In this document: positions 39,573 to 49,259 of the stretch, piece after piece | Layout of the letters: every line of letters begins with the position of its first letter | Numbering within the stretch: position 1 is the stretch's first letter | Source of the DNA: Methylomonas rapida | GTDB lineage: Bacteria > Pseudomonadota > Gammaproteobacteria > Methylococcales > Methylomonadaceae | DNA: 64,000 nt | NCBI RefSeq assembly: GCF_024360925.2 | Contig: NZ_CP113517.1 | Location: 62,001 to 126,000 of the forward strand | Direction of reading: 5' to 3' | The notes under the pieces: generated by a model | Told to the model about the DNA's origin: nothing | Databases searched by the model: none | What the model saw: the letters and a program-made list of their open reading frames with translations, nothing else | Program-made: the position numbers and the translations under genes

Positions 39573-39899
39573 ATGAATGATGTACTGCAGCAGTTGGCCG
39601 AAGTTTTGGAGCAACGCAAGCGGCAATCCGCGGATCAGTCTTATGTGGCCAGTCTGTATGCCAAAGGCCTGGATCATATTTTGAAAAAAATCGGCGAGGA
39701 AGCCACTGAAACCGTGATGGCGGCGAAAGATGGCGACAAAGACAAAATCGTCTATGAAACTGCCGATTTATGGTTTCATTGCATGGTGATGCTGGCGCAT
39801 CAAGGGTTGGGGCCCGGACAGGTGATCGATGAGTTACAGCGCCGCTTCGGCTTGTCCGGTTTGCAGGAAAAGGCTCGGCGCGATTCGGTCAATCATTAA
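39573..39899 (+). CDS. hisE: Phosphoribosyl-ATP diphosphatase
   Basis: A 108-residue all-alpha MazG-like enzyme of histidine synthesis that releases pyrophosphate from phosphoribosyl-ATP. The typical [19 protein letters not shown] and [15 protein letters not shown], which carry the metal-binding acidic residues, are present. ATG 39573 gives the standard length. It heads the hisE-tatABC order common in proteobacteria. The usual hisI neighbour is missing upstream. Confidence 0.94.
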   Translation: MNDVLQQLAEVLEQRKRQSADQSYVASLYAKGLDHILKKIGEEATETVMAAKDGDKDKIVYETADLWFHCMVMLAHQGLGPGQVIDELQRRFGLSGLQEKARRDSVNH

Positions 39900-39914
39900 C
39901 TCGAGGAGTGAAAT

Positions 39915-40130
39915 ATGGGCATGAGCATGTCGGAATTACTGTTGATATTGGCGATCGTGATTTTGGTGTTTGGCACCAAGCGCCTGAAAAACGTGGGCGC
40001 TGATTTGGGGGATGCCATCAAGAATTTCCGCTCGTCGATGAAAGAAGGCGGCGAAGCGAAAAATATCGACGATAAAAAAGGCGAGACGCTGGATGGCGAA
40101 ATCACGCATAAAGAAAAAGATCAGGCTTGA
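39915..40130 (+). CDS. tatA: Twin-arginine translocase subunit TatA
   Basis: A 71-residue subunit: a short N-terminal membrane helix ([13 protein letters not shown]), the hinge [14 protein letters not shown], an amphipathic helix and a charged tail. It forms the export pore of the Tat system for folded proteins. GAGGAG precedes the ATG. The start is followed by a second in-frame ATG three codons on, without consequence. Confidence 0.95.
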   Translation: MGMSMSELLLILAIVILVFGTKRLKNVGADLGDAIKNFRSSMKEGGEAKNIDDKKGETLDGEITHKEKDQA

Positions 40131-40139
40131 TGTTGAGTT

Positions 40140-40457
40140 ATGTTCGATGTCGGTTTTTCGGAATTAGTCATGGTGGGTTTGATTGCCTTGTTGGTGATCG
40201 GCCCCGAACGTTTGCCCAAGGCGGCGCGCATAGCGGGATTTTGGTTGGGCAAGGCGCGCAGAACCATTGCCAATGTCAAGGCGGAAATCAAGCAGGAATT
40301 GCAAGCGGAAGAAATGCGGCAATTGCTGCTGGAGCAGCAATCCATTGCCGAGGATTTGCAACAAGTAGCCAAGGACACCAAAGCCGCGGTCGAGGATGTC
40401 AACCTTGGTCTGCAATCGGAAGACCAGCCCAAACAGAACGATGACAAACCAGTTTGA
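40140..40457 (+). CDS. tatB: Twin-arginine translocase subunit TatB
   Basis: A 105-residue protein that begins MFDVGFSELVMVGLIALLVI followed by GPERLP, the TatB signature with its conserved glutamate, then a long amphipathic helix (AEIKQELQAEEMRQLLLEQQ). With TatC it recognises twin-arginine signal peptides. It overlaps tatC by 17 bases. Confidence 0.95.
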   Translation: MFDVGFSELVMVGLIALLVIGPERLPKAARIAGFWLGKARRTIANVKAEIKQELQAEEMRQLLLEQQSIAEDLQQVAKDTKAAVEDVNLGLQSEDQPKQNDDKPV

Positions 40458-41184
40458 TCCTCACGCCGAGCAGCCTTTCATCAGTCATTTGATAGAGCTG
40501 CGCGATCGCTTGTTGCGCGTGGTTTTGTGCGTGTTGCTGGTTTTTATCGGCACGGCGTTCTATGCCAACGAGATTTATCACTATTTGGCCGAACCGTTGT
40601 TGCGGCATATGCCGGCCAATAGCACGATGATTGCGATCGACGTGGCTTCACCGTTCTTTACCCCGATCAAGCTGGCCCTTGTCGTGGCGATATTCGTATG
40701 CGTGCCATATATCCTGTTTCAGTTTTGGGGCTTTGTGGCGCCAGGACTCTATCGCCACGAAAAACTGATGATGTTGCCATTATTGCTGGCCAGTACTGTG
40801 CTGTTTTACGCCGGCGCGGCGTTTGCCTATTACGTGGTGTTTCCGTTGGTGTTCGGCTATTTGACGGCGGCCGCGCCCGAGGGTGTCGCGGTGATGACGG
40901 ATATATCCACTTATCTGGATTTCGTCTTGACGATGTTTTTTGCCTTCGGCATTTCGTTCGAGGTGCCGATTTTTACCATCGTGCTGGTTTTGACCGGCAT
41001 TACCACGCCCGAAAGCCTGGCCGAAAAGCGTCCCTACGTGATCGTCGGCGTGTTTGTGATCGCGATGTTTTTAACGCCGCCGGACGCCTTGTCGCAAACC
41101 TTGTTGGCGGTGCCGATGTGCCTGCTGTTTGAATCCGGTTTGTTGTTTTCCAGATTGTTTGTCGGACGTAAACGGGAAGAATGA
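40441..41184 (+). CDS. tatC: Twin-arginine translocase subunit TatC
   Basis: A 247-residue six-helix membrane protein and signal-peptide receptor of the Tat system. The N-terminal FISHLIELRDRLLRV, including the family HL-ELR motif, and FWGFVAPGLYRHEK are diagnostic. ATG 40441 is chosen over the earlier in-frame start, which would lie deep in tatB. Confidence 0.96.
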   Translation: MTNQFDPHAEQPFISHLIELRDRLLRVVLCVLLVFIGTAFYANEIYHYLAEPLLRHMPANSTMIAIDVASPFFTPIKLALVVAIFVCVPYILFQFWGFVAPGLYRHEKLMMLPLLLASTVLFYAGAAFAYYVVFPLVFGYLTAAAPEGVAVMTDISTYLDFVLTMFFAFGISFEVPIFTIVLVLTGITTPESLAEKRPYVIVGVFVIAMFLTPPDALSQTLLAVPMCLLFESGLLFSRLFVGRKREE

Positions 41185-41187
41185 CGC

Positions 41188-41871
41188 ATGAACGACATCG
41201 CCGAACGCTTTCAACATGTTCGCAGCCAGATTCGCCATGCCGTGAGCATTGCCGGCAGACCCAGAGGCAGCGTGCAATTGCTGGCGGTGAGCAAAACCAA
41301 GCCGGCTGGTGATATTGCAACGCTGTACCGCCTGGGGCAGCGGCATTTCGCCGAAAATTATCTGCAAGAAGCTCTGGGTAAACAACGGCAGCTTTCGGCC
41401 TTCAATATCACCTGGCATTTCATCGGCCCGATTCAATCGAATAAAACCAAGCCCATCGCGACCCATTTCGCTTGGGTGCATAGCGTCGATCGCCTGAAAA
41501 TCGCGCAACGCCTTAGCGAACAGCGGCCGGCGCATTTGCCGCCGTTGAACATCTGCTTGCAAGTCAACATCAGCGCGGAAGACAGCAAGTCCGGCGTGAG
41601 CCTGGAGGATTTGCCGGCGTTGGTCGAGGAGGTCAGGATGTTGCCGAACCTGCGTCTGCGCGGCGTGATGGCGATTCCGGAAGCCGAAAGCAATTATGCC
41701 AAGCAGCGACAGCCCTACCGACGCCTATGTCAGGCGGTTAAGGAGTTGAACAGGCCGGAGCTGGACAGTTATTCGTTTGGCATGAGTGGAGACTTGAAGG
41801 CGGCGATCATGGAGGGGGCTACCATGGTGCGCATCGGCACCGCTTTGTTCGGCGAGCGTCAGTACGACTAG
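41188..41871 (+). CDS. YggS-type PLP-binding protein (pyridoxal phosphate homeostasis)
   Basis: A 227-residue alanine racemase N-terminal-like TIM barrel. The PLP lysine lies in LLAVSKTKPA (about residue 37), with HFAENYLQEA, WHFIGPIQSNK and the C-terminal SFGMSGDLKAAIMEGATMVRIG (core: GMSGDLKAAI) all typical of YggS/PROSC. It buffers PLP rather than catalysing. It lies three bases after tatC, probably in the same transcript. Confidence 0.94.
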   Translation: MNDIAERFQHVRSQIRHAVSIAGRPRGSVQLLAVSKTKPAGDIATLYRLGQRHFAENYLQEALGKQRQLSAFNITWHFIGPIQSNKTKPIATHFAWVHSVDRLKIAQRLSEQRPAHLPPLNICLQVNISAEDSKSGVSLEDLPALVEEVRMLPNLRLRGVMAIPEAESNYAKQRQPYRRLCQAVKELNRPELDSYSFGMSGDLKAAIMEGATMVRIGTALFGERQYD

Positions 41872-41891
41872 CGTTAGAGTCTTGAAGGAGG

Positions 41892-41918
41892 AAGCCTGGT
41901 AGCCATGGGGGGCTTTTT
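41892..41918 (+). terminator. Possible weak terminator after the yggS-like gene
   Basis: AAGCC and GGCTTTTT can pair across a GC-rich loop 20 bases after the stop. The stem is only five pairs with a short T run, so the call is tentative. Confidence 0.35.
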
Positions 41919-41965
41919 GATGGATAATAAGTCGTTATTTTGTCCACATTTTCTCTGCCCCGATC

Positions 41966-43726
41966 ATGAAACATAAGCTCGAATACCTGTTGCAACAAGC
42001 TGTCGAAGCCCTAAAAACGCAAGGTGTTCTTGACGGTGACGTGACCGCGCAGGTCGTGTTGGAGCGCGCCCGCGATGCCCAGCATGGCGATTTTGCCACC
42101 AATCTGGCGATGACGCTGGCCAAAGCCGCCAAACACAACCCGCGGCAATTGGCGGAAAAAATCGTAGCCGCCATCCCGGCGGACAAACTGGTCAGTAAAA
42201 TCGAGATTGCCGGGCCCGGCTTCATCAATTTTTTCATCGATCCCAACAGCCAGTTCCAGATCGTCAAACAAATCCATGACGCCGGCCCCGAGTTTGGCTT
42301 GAGCAAAATCGGCTCCGGAAAGCGCGTGCAGGTCGAGTTCGTTTCCGCCAATCCGACAGGTCCTTTGCATGTGGGGCACGGCCGGGGTGCAGCCTACGGT
42401 TCGGCGGTGGCCGACTTGTTGGAGGCTGCAGGTTTTGACGTCGAGCGCGAATATTACGTCAATGACGCCGGACGGCAGATGGACATTCTGGCGACCAGCG
42501 TCTGGCTGCGTTATCTGGAAGAGTGCGGCGAAGTGTTCGTGTTCCCGAGCAACGGCTATCGCGGCGAATATGTATGCGACATCGCGTTCAATCTGCATAA
42601 GAAAGCCGGGGATAGTTATCGCCATGCGGTCGCGGTCGTCTTCGAAAACATCCCGGCCGACGAACCGCAAGGCGGCGACAAGGAAAAACATATCGATGCC
42701 TTGATAGAGCGCGCCAAGGCTCTGCTTGGGCCGGCGCACTATGACGCCGTGTTCAAGATCGGTTTGGATGAGATTCTGGCCGATATCAAGGACGATCTGG
42801 AAGAATTCGGCGTCAGCTATCAGCAATGGTTTTCCGAACGCTCATTGATGGATGATCATTCCGTCGAGCAAGCACTGCAGCGTTTACAGGATGCGGGTTA
42901 CCTGTATCAACAGGACGGCGCCACCTGGTTTGCTTCCAGCCGGTTGGGCGACGAGAAGGACAGGGTGGTGGTGCGCGACAACGGCCAGACCACCTATTTT
43001 GCCTCCGATATCGCTTATCACATGAACAAGCTGGATCGCGGCTTCGATCAGATCGTCAATATCTGGGGCGCCGACCACCATGGTTATATCCCGCGCGTGA
43101 AGGCGGCGATGCAGGCCCTGGGCGCCGATGAATCCAAGCTGAAAGTGTTGCTGGTGCAATTCGCGGTGCTGTACCGCGGCGAGGAAAAAGTGCAGATGTC
43201 CACACGGTCCGGCGAATTCGTCACGTTGCGGCAATTGCGCAACGAAGTGGGTAAGGACGCTTGCCGCTTTTTCTATGTGATGCGCAAATCCGAACAGCAC
43301 ATGGATTTTGATTTGCGGCTGGCCACGTCCAGAACCAACGAAAATCCGGTTTATTATGTGCAATACGCGCATGCGCGGGTTTGCAGCGTGTTGCGCCAGC
43401 TCGATGAAAAAGGGCGCGGCCGCAACCTGAATCTGGGCATGGAGCATTTGCAGTTGCTGACCGAGCCGCACGAAACCGAGTTATTGACCACGCTGTCCAA
43501 ATACCCGGAAGTGCTGGAGCGCGCGGCGGTGTATTACGAGCCGCATCAGCTGATTCATTATTTGCGAGAACTGGCCAATCAATTCCACAGCTATTACAAC
43601 GCCCATCAGTTTTTGGTCGATGACGAGTGCTTGTGCAATGCCCGGTTGAATTTGATTTGCGCGGTCAGGCAGGTGTTGGCCAATGCCCTGAATCTACTGA
43701 AAATCCATACTCCAGAATCGATGTAA
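41966..43726 (+). CDS. argS: Arginyl-tRNA synthetase
   Basis: A 586-residue class I synthetase. The N-terminal Add-1 domain covers about 1-110. The HIGH motif is HVGHGRG (135-141) after VSANPTGPL, the KMSKS position reads [10 protein letters not shown] as is normal for ArgRS, and a DALR anticodon domain begins near 460. The length is close to E. coli ArgS (577). The stop overlaps the start of the SPOR gene by one base. Confidence 0.97.
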   Translation: MKHKLEYLLQQAVEALKTQGVLDGDVTAQVVLERARDAQHGDFATNLAMTLAKAAKHNPRQLAEKIVAAIPADKLVSKIEIAGPGFINFFIDPNSQFQIVKQIHDAGPEFGLSKIGSGKRVQVEFVSANPTGPLHVGHGRGAAYGSAVADLLEAAGFDVEREYYVNDAGRQMDILATSVWLRYLEECGEVFVFPSNGYRGEYVCDIAFNLHKKAGDSYRHAVAVVFENIPADEPQGGDKEKHIDALIERAKALLGPAHYDAVFKIGLDEILADIKDDLEEFGVSYQQWFSERSLMDDHSVEQALQRLQDAGYLYQQDGATWFASSRLGDEKDRVVVRDNGQTTYFASDIAYHMNKLDRGFDQIVNIWGADHHGYIPRVKAAMQALGADESKLKVLLVQFAVLYRGEEKVQMSTRSGEFVTLRQLRNEVGKDACRFFYVMRKSEQHMDFDLRLATSRTNENPVYYVQYAHARVCSVLRQLDEKGRGRNLNLGMEHLQLLTEPHETELLTTLSKYPEVLERAAVYYEPHQLIHYLRELANQFHSYYNAHQFLVDDECLCNARLNLICAVRQVLANALNLLKIHTPESM

Positions 43727-44370
43727 TGGCCAGAGATTATAAACACCGCGTCCAAAGTCCCAGCTATGCCGCAAGGCGCGGTCGGGCCAGGAAGGCGCCA
43801 ACTGTTTGGTGGCGCTGGCTTTTGGTGGCCGTGCTGATCGTGGCCTTTGTGGTGTTTTTGAATATGGTGCGCGGCATGGTGGCCGAGCTGATGGCGGGCA
43901 AGCCGGAGGCTCAAGTTAGCACGCAAGATCAAACCGTCAAGCAAAATATACCCGTGCAAACGCAAACGGCAGCCGAGCCCGAGAAAAAGGCGGAACCCGC
44001 GCCGGAGCCGGAGCCGGTGCAACCAGAAGAGCCTCGTTACGATTTTTATACGATTTTGCCGCAGGCGGAAACCGTGGTGCCGGATTATGAAATCCAGAGT
44101 CGGGTGCGGGAAGAGTTGGTCGGTAAAACCAAGGCCACCAAATATGTGATGCAGGCCGGCTCCTTCCGCGAGGCGGCCGAGGCCGAGCGCCATAAAGCCA
44201 AGTTGGCGCTGTTGGGTATTGAGTCCTGGGTTGAAAAAGCCAAAGTGGGCAGTGTGATCTGGCATCGGGTAAAAATCGGTCCCTACGACAACCCATCCAG
44301 CGTTGCCACCATCAAAGACCTGTTGCAAAAGAACGGCATAGGCGTGATTGTTGCCGAACAAGGCAAATAG
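43726..44370 (+). CDS. SPOR-domain membrane protein (FtsN-like)
   Basis: A 214-residue protein: a basic cytoplasmic N-terminus ([10 protein letters not shown]), a membrane helix at about 31-47, a proline- and glutamate-rich periplasmic linker (PAPEPEPVQPEEP) and a SPOR domain at about 140-212 (KYVMQAGSFREAAEAERHKA; cut into parts here). SPOR domains bind denuded peptidoglycan at the division septum. The argS-SPOR (ftsN-like) pairing is frequent in gammaproteobacteria. The longer frame upstream overlaps argS and is rejected. Confidence 0.88.
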   Translation: MARDYKHRVQSPSYAARRGRARKAPTVWWRWLLVAVLIVAFVVFLNMVRGMVAELMAGKPEAQVSTQDQTVKQNIPVQTQTAAEPEKKAEPAPEPEPVQPEEPRYDFYTILPQAETVVPDYEIQSRVREELVGKTKATKYVMQAGSFREAAEAERHKAKLALLGIESWVEKAKVGSVIWHRVKIGPYDNPSSVATIKDLLQKNGIGVIVAEQGK

Positions 44371-44415
44371 TCTCCGGGCCATAAGCCTTCACTCAAGCGC
44401 AGATTGGGGATTAAA

Positions 44416-44441
44416 TCTAGAAAAAGCCGTTGATCCACGAA
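44416..44441. repeat. Remnant of the MITE-like element, one end only
   Basis: TCTAGAAAAA-N-TTGATCCACGAA matches the outer end of copies 1 and 2 over about 25 bases, but no second end follows. It lies in the gap between the SPOR gene and the kinase gene. Confidence 0.5.
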
Positions 44442-44510
44442 GCGATGATCGCTGAATGGCCAAGGTCCGATAAACACGGGTTGCTCGAGAGGCGGCGAGG
44501 GCTTTTTGGA

Positions 44511-46409
44511 CTAACCCCGTTTTACCCATTTGCGCAACACGGCATACAGCGTGGCCGGCAGAATGGGCTTGCTGATATGGTCAACCATGCCGGCATCCAG
44601 GCAACGTTGCTTGTCTTCATTCATCGCGTTGGCGGTCATCGCAATCACCGGCAAGTCCTTGCAGGCCTCCATTTCCTTCAGGCGCCGTGTTGCCACGCAG
44701 CCGTCCATGACCGGCATTTGCACATCCATCAACACACAATCGTAGCGGTTGGACTGCAACTTGATCAACGCAACTGCCCCGTTCTCGGCCACATCGACTT
44801 CCAATTGCAATTTTTCCAATAATTCCTGGGCGACGATGCGATTGATTTCATTGTCCTCGACCAATAGCACGCGCGTACCCCGCAGGGCTTGATATTCAGG
44901 GGTGTTGATATTGAAGCTGTCCTGCCGCGCGGTGGGCTGAACGCTGGTCAGTTCCGTGATGCCCAGCTTCACGGTAAAGATGAAGTTGGAGCCGACATTT
45001 TCGATGCTGCTGAGCCTGATCGATCCTCCCATTTGTTCGATCAATTGCTTGGAAATCACCAGACCCAAACCGGTGCCGCCGTAATTGCGCGTCACGCTAT
45101 TGTCGCCTTGAGCAAAGGCCTGAAATAAATGTTTTTGCTGTTCGGAGCTGATGCCGACACCGGTATCGCTGACACAAAATTCCAGACAGATATGCCGGGT
45201 ATCTCTGTGCAGCTCGGTCAACGTGATACGCACTTCGCCGCGCTCGGTAAATTTGATCGCGTTGCCGATCAGGTTGATCAATATCTGGCGTAGGCGGTGA
45301 GGATCGCCGATCACCGCATGATAGACGGTGATAGGGGGATGTATCAGCTTGAGGTTTTTACGCGCGGCTAATTGCATCATCGTGGCATAGACCTGTTCGA
45401 GCATCTCTTCCAGCAGAAACGGAATGTTTTCCAGCTGCATTTTGCCGGCTTCCATTTTAGAAAAATCGAGGATGTCGTCTATGATCGTCATCAAGGAACG
45501 GGATGCGGTTTCCACCCGTTGCAGGTATTCGTGTTGTTTGTCGGTCAGGTGAGTATTCAGGCATAACTCGACCAAGCCGATGACGGCGTTCATCGGCGTG
45601 CGGATTTCATGGCTCATATTGGCCAAAAAGGCACTTTTCGCCTGGTTGGCCGCTTCCGCTTCTTGTTTGGCAAATTCCAATTCCCGCGTGCGCGAATTGA
45701 CTGTGTTTTCCAAATAGGACTCGTTCAGCTGAATTTGCTGCAACATGCTATTGAAGGCCTCGGATAAATCTCGGATCTCATCGTCGCCGGCATAATTGAA
45801 ACGGATGCTGTAATCGTGATCGCGTTCAATCTGCCGCGCGGTGTCGGCCAATTGCAAGATTGGGCCCAATAATGAGCGTTGCAGGCGCATGACGAACAAG
45901 GCCGCCATGCTCAACGCAACCAATACGATAGCCGAATCGATCACTGTCTCGCTGATCAAGGCAAGATAGGGGCGATAAAGATCGGCCGTCAGCGTGATGC
46001 GACCGACGATGCTTTGATTGTTGTAATAGATGACTCGATGAACCGAGCGGGTTTTGGGAACGAATGCCGGCCAATCACCGCGGGCGTGATGATCCGGGTT
46101 GGCGTAGCTGGCGAACGTGTCGCCGGATGCCGTTTGAATGACGGCGGAAATGATGTCGGGATCGTGGGTCAGGGCGTCTAGTATCTCTTGGGTGGTTTTC
46201 TTGTCTTCGAACAGCAGGGCAACACTGCTGTTCTGCCCTATCATATCCGCAGTCAGTTTGAGTCTATTGTCCAGATCATGTTGCAACTCTTCGTATTCGC
46301 GTATCGAGAGGGTCAGCGTCGCCAGCAGCAGCGTCAATATCGCCATTAGCCCCAAAATCTTGGATAACTTTTGCGTGATCGAAATCCGCGGATTTTTGAA
46401 TGGTTTCAT
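44511..46409 (-). CDS. Hybrid sensor histidine kinase with CHASE8-like sensor and receiver
   Basis: A 632-residue inner membrane kinase. Membrane helices are at about 17-35 and 157-175, and the periplasmic domain between them looks like CHASE8, the type found in YfiN. HAMP (about 178-230), a coiled coil, HisKA with His267 in [11 protein letters not shown], an HATPase with [16 protein letters not shown] and GGTGLGL, and a receiver domain with Asp562 in [11 protein letters not shown] follow. The signal should pass by phosphorelay from His267 to Asp562 and on to an unknown partner. It overlaps the YfiR-like gene by four bases, which suggests that YfiR is its periplasmic regulator. Confidence 0.93.
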   Translation of the reverse strand: MKPFKNPRISITQKLSKILGLMAILTLLLATLTLSIREYEELQHDLDNRLKLTADMIGQNSSVALLFEDKKTTQEILDALTHDPDIISAVIQTASGDTFASYANPDHHARGDWPAFVPKTRSVHRVIYYNNQSIVGRITLTADLYRPYLALISETVIDSAIVLVALSMAALFVMRLQRSLLGPILQLADTARQIERDHDYSIRFNYAGDDEIRDLSEAFNSMLQQIQLNESYLENTVNSRTRELEFAKQEAEAANQAKSAFLANMSHEIRTPMNAVIGLVELCLNTHLTDKQHEYLQRVETASRSLMTIIDDILDFSKMEAGKMQLENIPFLLEEMLEQVYATMMQLAARKNLKLIHPPITVYHAVIGDPHRLRQILINLIGNAIKFTERGEVRITLTELHRDTRHICLEFCVSDTGVGISSEQQKHLFQAFAQGDNSVTRNYGGTGLGLVISKQLIEQMGGSIRLSSIENVGSNFIFTVKLGITELTSVQPTARQDSFNINTPEYQALRGTRVLLVEDNEINRIVAQELLEKLQLEVDVAENGAVALIKLQSNRYDCVLMDVQMPVMDGCVATRRLKEMEACKDLPVIAMTANAMNEDKQRCLDAGMVDHISKPILPATLYAVLRKWVKRG

Positions 46410-46930
46410 TCCAGTATTTCCGCCATGCGTAGTAGTTTTGAACTCAGTTTTAATCCGGCCCGCTTCACGGCGGTCAAATTCACCACCAACTTGAGCTTAT
46501 TGTCTCTTAGCGTGAATTCGATCATGCCGCCTTGACGGGCAAAGTCTTCGATATCGCTGACCAATAGCACATGGTTGTTTTTGGCTTGGTCCAATAACGT
46601 TTGGCTAAGCGCGCTTAAATCGCTCAGGAACAGGATTTGGCAATGTTGTATGGGAGGGTTTTCCGCCAGCAGGACATGCACGGTTCTGCCGTCGATTTGC
46701 AAGCCGCTCAGTACCGGAAGATAGGCACGCAGCGGGCTGTCGCCTTGTAAGCAAATGGTCACGGGCGTTGGCGTGGGCCATTCCGCCAGTTCGGCAAAAT
46801 GAAACAGATAGGCGGTCTTCAGCTGATATTCGCGGTTGACTAGGTTGGTGTCGGCGGCATGGCTGCCACAACATATACATAGGCCTAGGCCTATGCTGAG
46901 GAGCAGTGTTTTAAGCAATGCTCTGATCAC
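46406..46930 (-). CDS. YfiR-like periplasmic protein (DUF4154)
   Basis: A 174-residue exported protein. The signal peptide ends near CCGSHA. The mature start [20 protein letters not shown] is the DUF4154/YfiR signature, and [11 protein letters not shown] and [18 protein letters not shown] match the middle and end of the family. In Pseudomonas YfiR holds the diguanylate cyclase YfiN inactive by binding its CHASE8 domain. Here the neighbour is a CHASE8-type kinase. It is placed between the TonB receptor and the kinase, with a nine-base gap to the receptor. Confidence 0.88.
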   Translation of the reverse strand: MIRALLKTLLLSIGLGLCICCGSHAADTNLVNREYQLKTAYLFHFAELAEWPTPTPVTICLQGDSPLRAYLPVLSGLQIDGRTVHVLLAENPPIQHCQILFLSDLSALSQTLLDQAKNNHVLLVSDIEDFARQGGMIEFTLRDNKLKLVVNLTAVKRAGLKLSSKLLRMAEILE

Positions 46931-46939
46931 GACCCAATC

Positions 46940-48982
46940 TCAGAAACGCCAGGACATTTGCGCTAGATAAGCACGCTCAATCTGGCTGAAGGCAGTAATG
47001 TAAAAGACATCGCTGAATTCAGGGTGGTGGCTGTCGAGTAGGTTTTGCCCGCTGAGCGAAAACTCCAGATCCTTGTGGGGATGCCAGCCCAGGCGTAGAT
47101 CCAGCGTGAAATAATCGGGGATCGTGCGGCCGTCGACATAAATTTCATCAACATAGCGCGCCCATGCATCCAGTTCGATCTCGTTGGTGACGTTGTATAG
47201 CGAGCGTAGCGATAAGCTATGTTGCGGGTTTTGGTGGATCTCGGTCAAGGGATCGCGAAACCAGGGTTCGTTTTCATCATACCGGGCCTCGAATTGATTC
47301 GCGCTGTAGGAAGCCTGCCAACGCCAGTCAGGATTGATCCGATAGTTGGCGGCCAATTCCAGGCCGTAGCTTTTGACTTGCCGGAAGTTGCCGACGGCGC
47401 CGTCCCGGACCACGGTGCCGCTATTGTCGATAGTGTAAGGATTGCCAACGAATTTGGTGCCCTGCATCTTATCATAGATGTTGTAGAACAACGCGGTATC
47501 GACATCGAGGCTATGACTGATTTGCCAGCGCCAGCCCAGTTCGAAAGCCAAAAGATTTTCGGTTCTCATGTCCGGGTTGGTGAGCGCATTGCCGAACACT
47601 GGCGGATTGGTGCCGGGAAGCTGCTTGAACAAATGAATGCTGTGCTGGGCGCGATTCGGCAGTACCACCGCGCGGGAGACGGCCGCCCACAGGCTGTGCT
47701 GCTTGTTCGGGGTCCACAACAGGCGAGCATTGGGTTCGGTTTCCCAGCCGGTATAGGTAAAATGCTCCACCCGATTGCCCAGGATCAAGGAAAGGTTGTC
47801 TAATAGGTCGATCTGATCTTGTAAAAACACGCCGATATTGTGCTGCGTAAATTCGAGGGGCGTGTAACCCACTGTCAGCGTGTTTTCAAAATTATCGTGT
47901 ATGGTTTGGTAATTCAGGCCCCACAGCAGGTGATGGGCATCGTATGCAGGCAGATTGTGTTGAAAATCCAGCACAAAATGGGATCGGTCCATGCCATTCA
48001 TCGCCAGATCCCAGCTGGTTTGCGTGAATGCCATGTTGACATCCCAATTATGACCGCTATCGGTCCTATGTTTCCAATTGCCTTGCAAACTACCCGTCAC
48101 GCCTTCGCGGCCAAAATCGTCATTGCGCCAGCGCAGGGGGTCGAGTGATGTGACGCCGATGAAGTAACCATGGAAGCGATAGCGTGTCACATTGGCTTCC
48201 AGCATCAGTTGATCGTGTTCGCTGAGTTGGCTGTCCAGGCGAAAATTGCCGTTTTGAGCATTGCCATCGTCGTGGGTATCCTGATTGCCGGTCAAATCCA
48301 TGCTGGCATCGCGATGAAGCGTATTCAAGGTGCCGCGTAAATAAGTCGATTCGGATAAGCGCGTGCCATAACGCAGGCCGCCGAAACCCTGTTCTTCACT
48401 GCCGCCGCCGCCATATAAAAGACCGCCTTGGGTGTCGCGGGCGGAGCGGGTGATGATGTTGATGGTGCCGTTGACCGCGTTGGCGCCCCATAGACTGCCG
48501 CTGGGGCCGCGTAATACTTCGATGCGTTCTATGTCTTGTAGCGAAGGATTTTGCTGTCCCCAATAGACGCCGCTGAACAATGGATCGTAAATACTGCGCC
48601 CGTCTATCATGACCTGCAGTTTGTTTGAGTACAGATCATTGAAACCGCGCGCGCTGATGGCCCAATTCCACGAATTGATTCTGGCGACGTTCATGCCCGG
48701 CACCATCCGTAATAGCTCGGGTATGCTCGTTACCCCGGAGCGTCTGATGTCCTCGGCGGTAATGACAAATGCGGCGGAGGGACTATTCTTTACCGATTGC
48801 TCCTGGCGCGCCAGACTGGAGACGTCGAGATCCGTCAGTTCTTCCCAGCTCAACGGCAACAGCTCTTGAGTCGATTGCATCGGATCGGTCGCGTCTTCCG
48901 CGGCAAATGCGGTGTCAACCGCTGTTAGTAACAGCAAACCTAACAGCAATGCAATGCAGCGATTTGTTGAAAAAAGCATCAT
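46940..48982 (-). CDS. TonB-dependent outer membrane receptor
   Basis: A 680-residue receptor. The signal peptide ends AFAAEDA. The plug domain (about 55-175) has SAAFVITAEDIRRSGVTSIP, VLRGPSGSLWGANAVNGTIN and IITRS. The barrel follows and ends with a C-terminal aromatic, MSWRF, as needed for BamA insertion. A TonB-box-like LTDLDVSSLARQ precedes the plug. The ligand is unknown. The operon with a YfiR-like protein and a hybrid kinase suggests that uptake or ligand sensing is linked to signalling. Confidence 0.93.
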   Translation of the reverse strand: MMLFSTNRCIALLLGLLLLTAVDTAFAAEDATDPMQSTQELLPLSWEELTDLDVSSLARQEQSVKNSPSAAFVITAEDIRRSGVTSIPELLRMVPGMNVARINSWNWAISARGFNDLYSNKLQVMIDGRSIYDPLFSGVYWGQQNPSLQDIERIEVLRGPSGSLWGANAVNGTINIITRSARDTQGGLLYGGGGSEEQGFGGLRYGTRLSESTYLRGTLNTLHRDASMDLTGNQDTHDDGNAQNGNFRLDSQLSEHDQLMLEANVTRYRFHGYFIGVTSLDPLRWRNDDFGREGVTGSLQGNWKHRTDSGHNWDVNMAFTQTSWDLAMNGMDRSHFVLDFQHNLPAYDAHHLLWGLNYQTIHDNFENTLTVGYTPLEFTQHNIGVFLQDQIDLLDNLSLILGNRVEHFTYTGWETEPNARLLWTPNKQHSLWAAVSRAVVLPNRAQHSIHLFKQLPGTNPPVFGNALTNPDMRTENLLAFELGWRWQISHSLDVDTALFYNIYDKMQGTKFVGNPYTIDNSGTVVRDGAVGNFRQVKSYGLELAANYRINPDWRWQASYSANQFEARYDENEPWFRDPLTEIHQNPQHSLSLRSLYNVTNEIELDAWARYVDEIYVDGRTIPDYFTLDLRLGWHPHKDLEFSLSGQNLLDSHHPEFSDVFYITAFSQIERAYLAQMSWRF

Positions 48983-49259
48983 GAGAGTCTGGGAGGAGGG
49001 CTTATCCGGCTGATTATAAGTGAGCTTACCTCATTGTTGTAATTGTCTGAAGCGTTAATGTTGAAATGTTCTATAGAGCCGGTCCCGTGCGGGATCGGTG
49101 AAAAAACTTGCGTACTGGGTTCTTAGCTTATGCTCAGGTGAGGCTTGTTGAAGGGGCGCGGAGACGTTGATTCATGTCTTGTTCTGCCACCCGCAGTCGC
49201 TGTCGGATACGAACGATTTGACGGGAATCGCTATTTCGGAACGTTATTGGGCGCAATCC

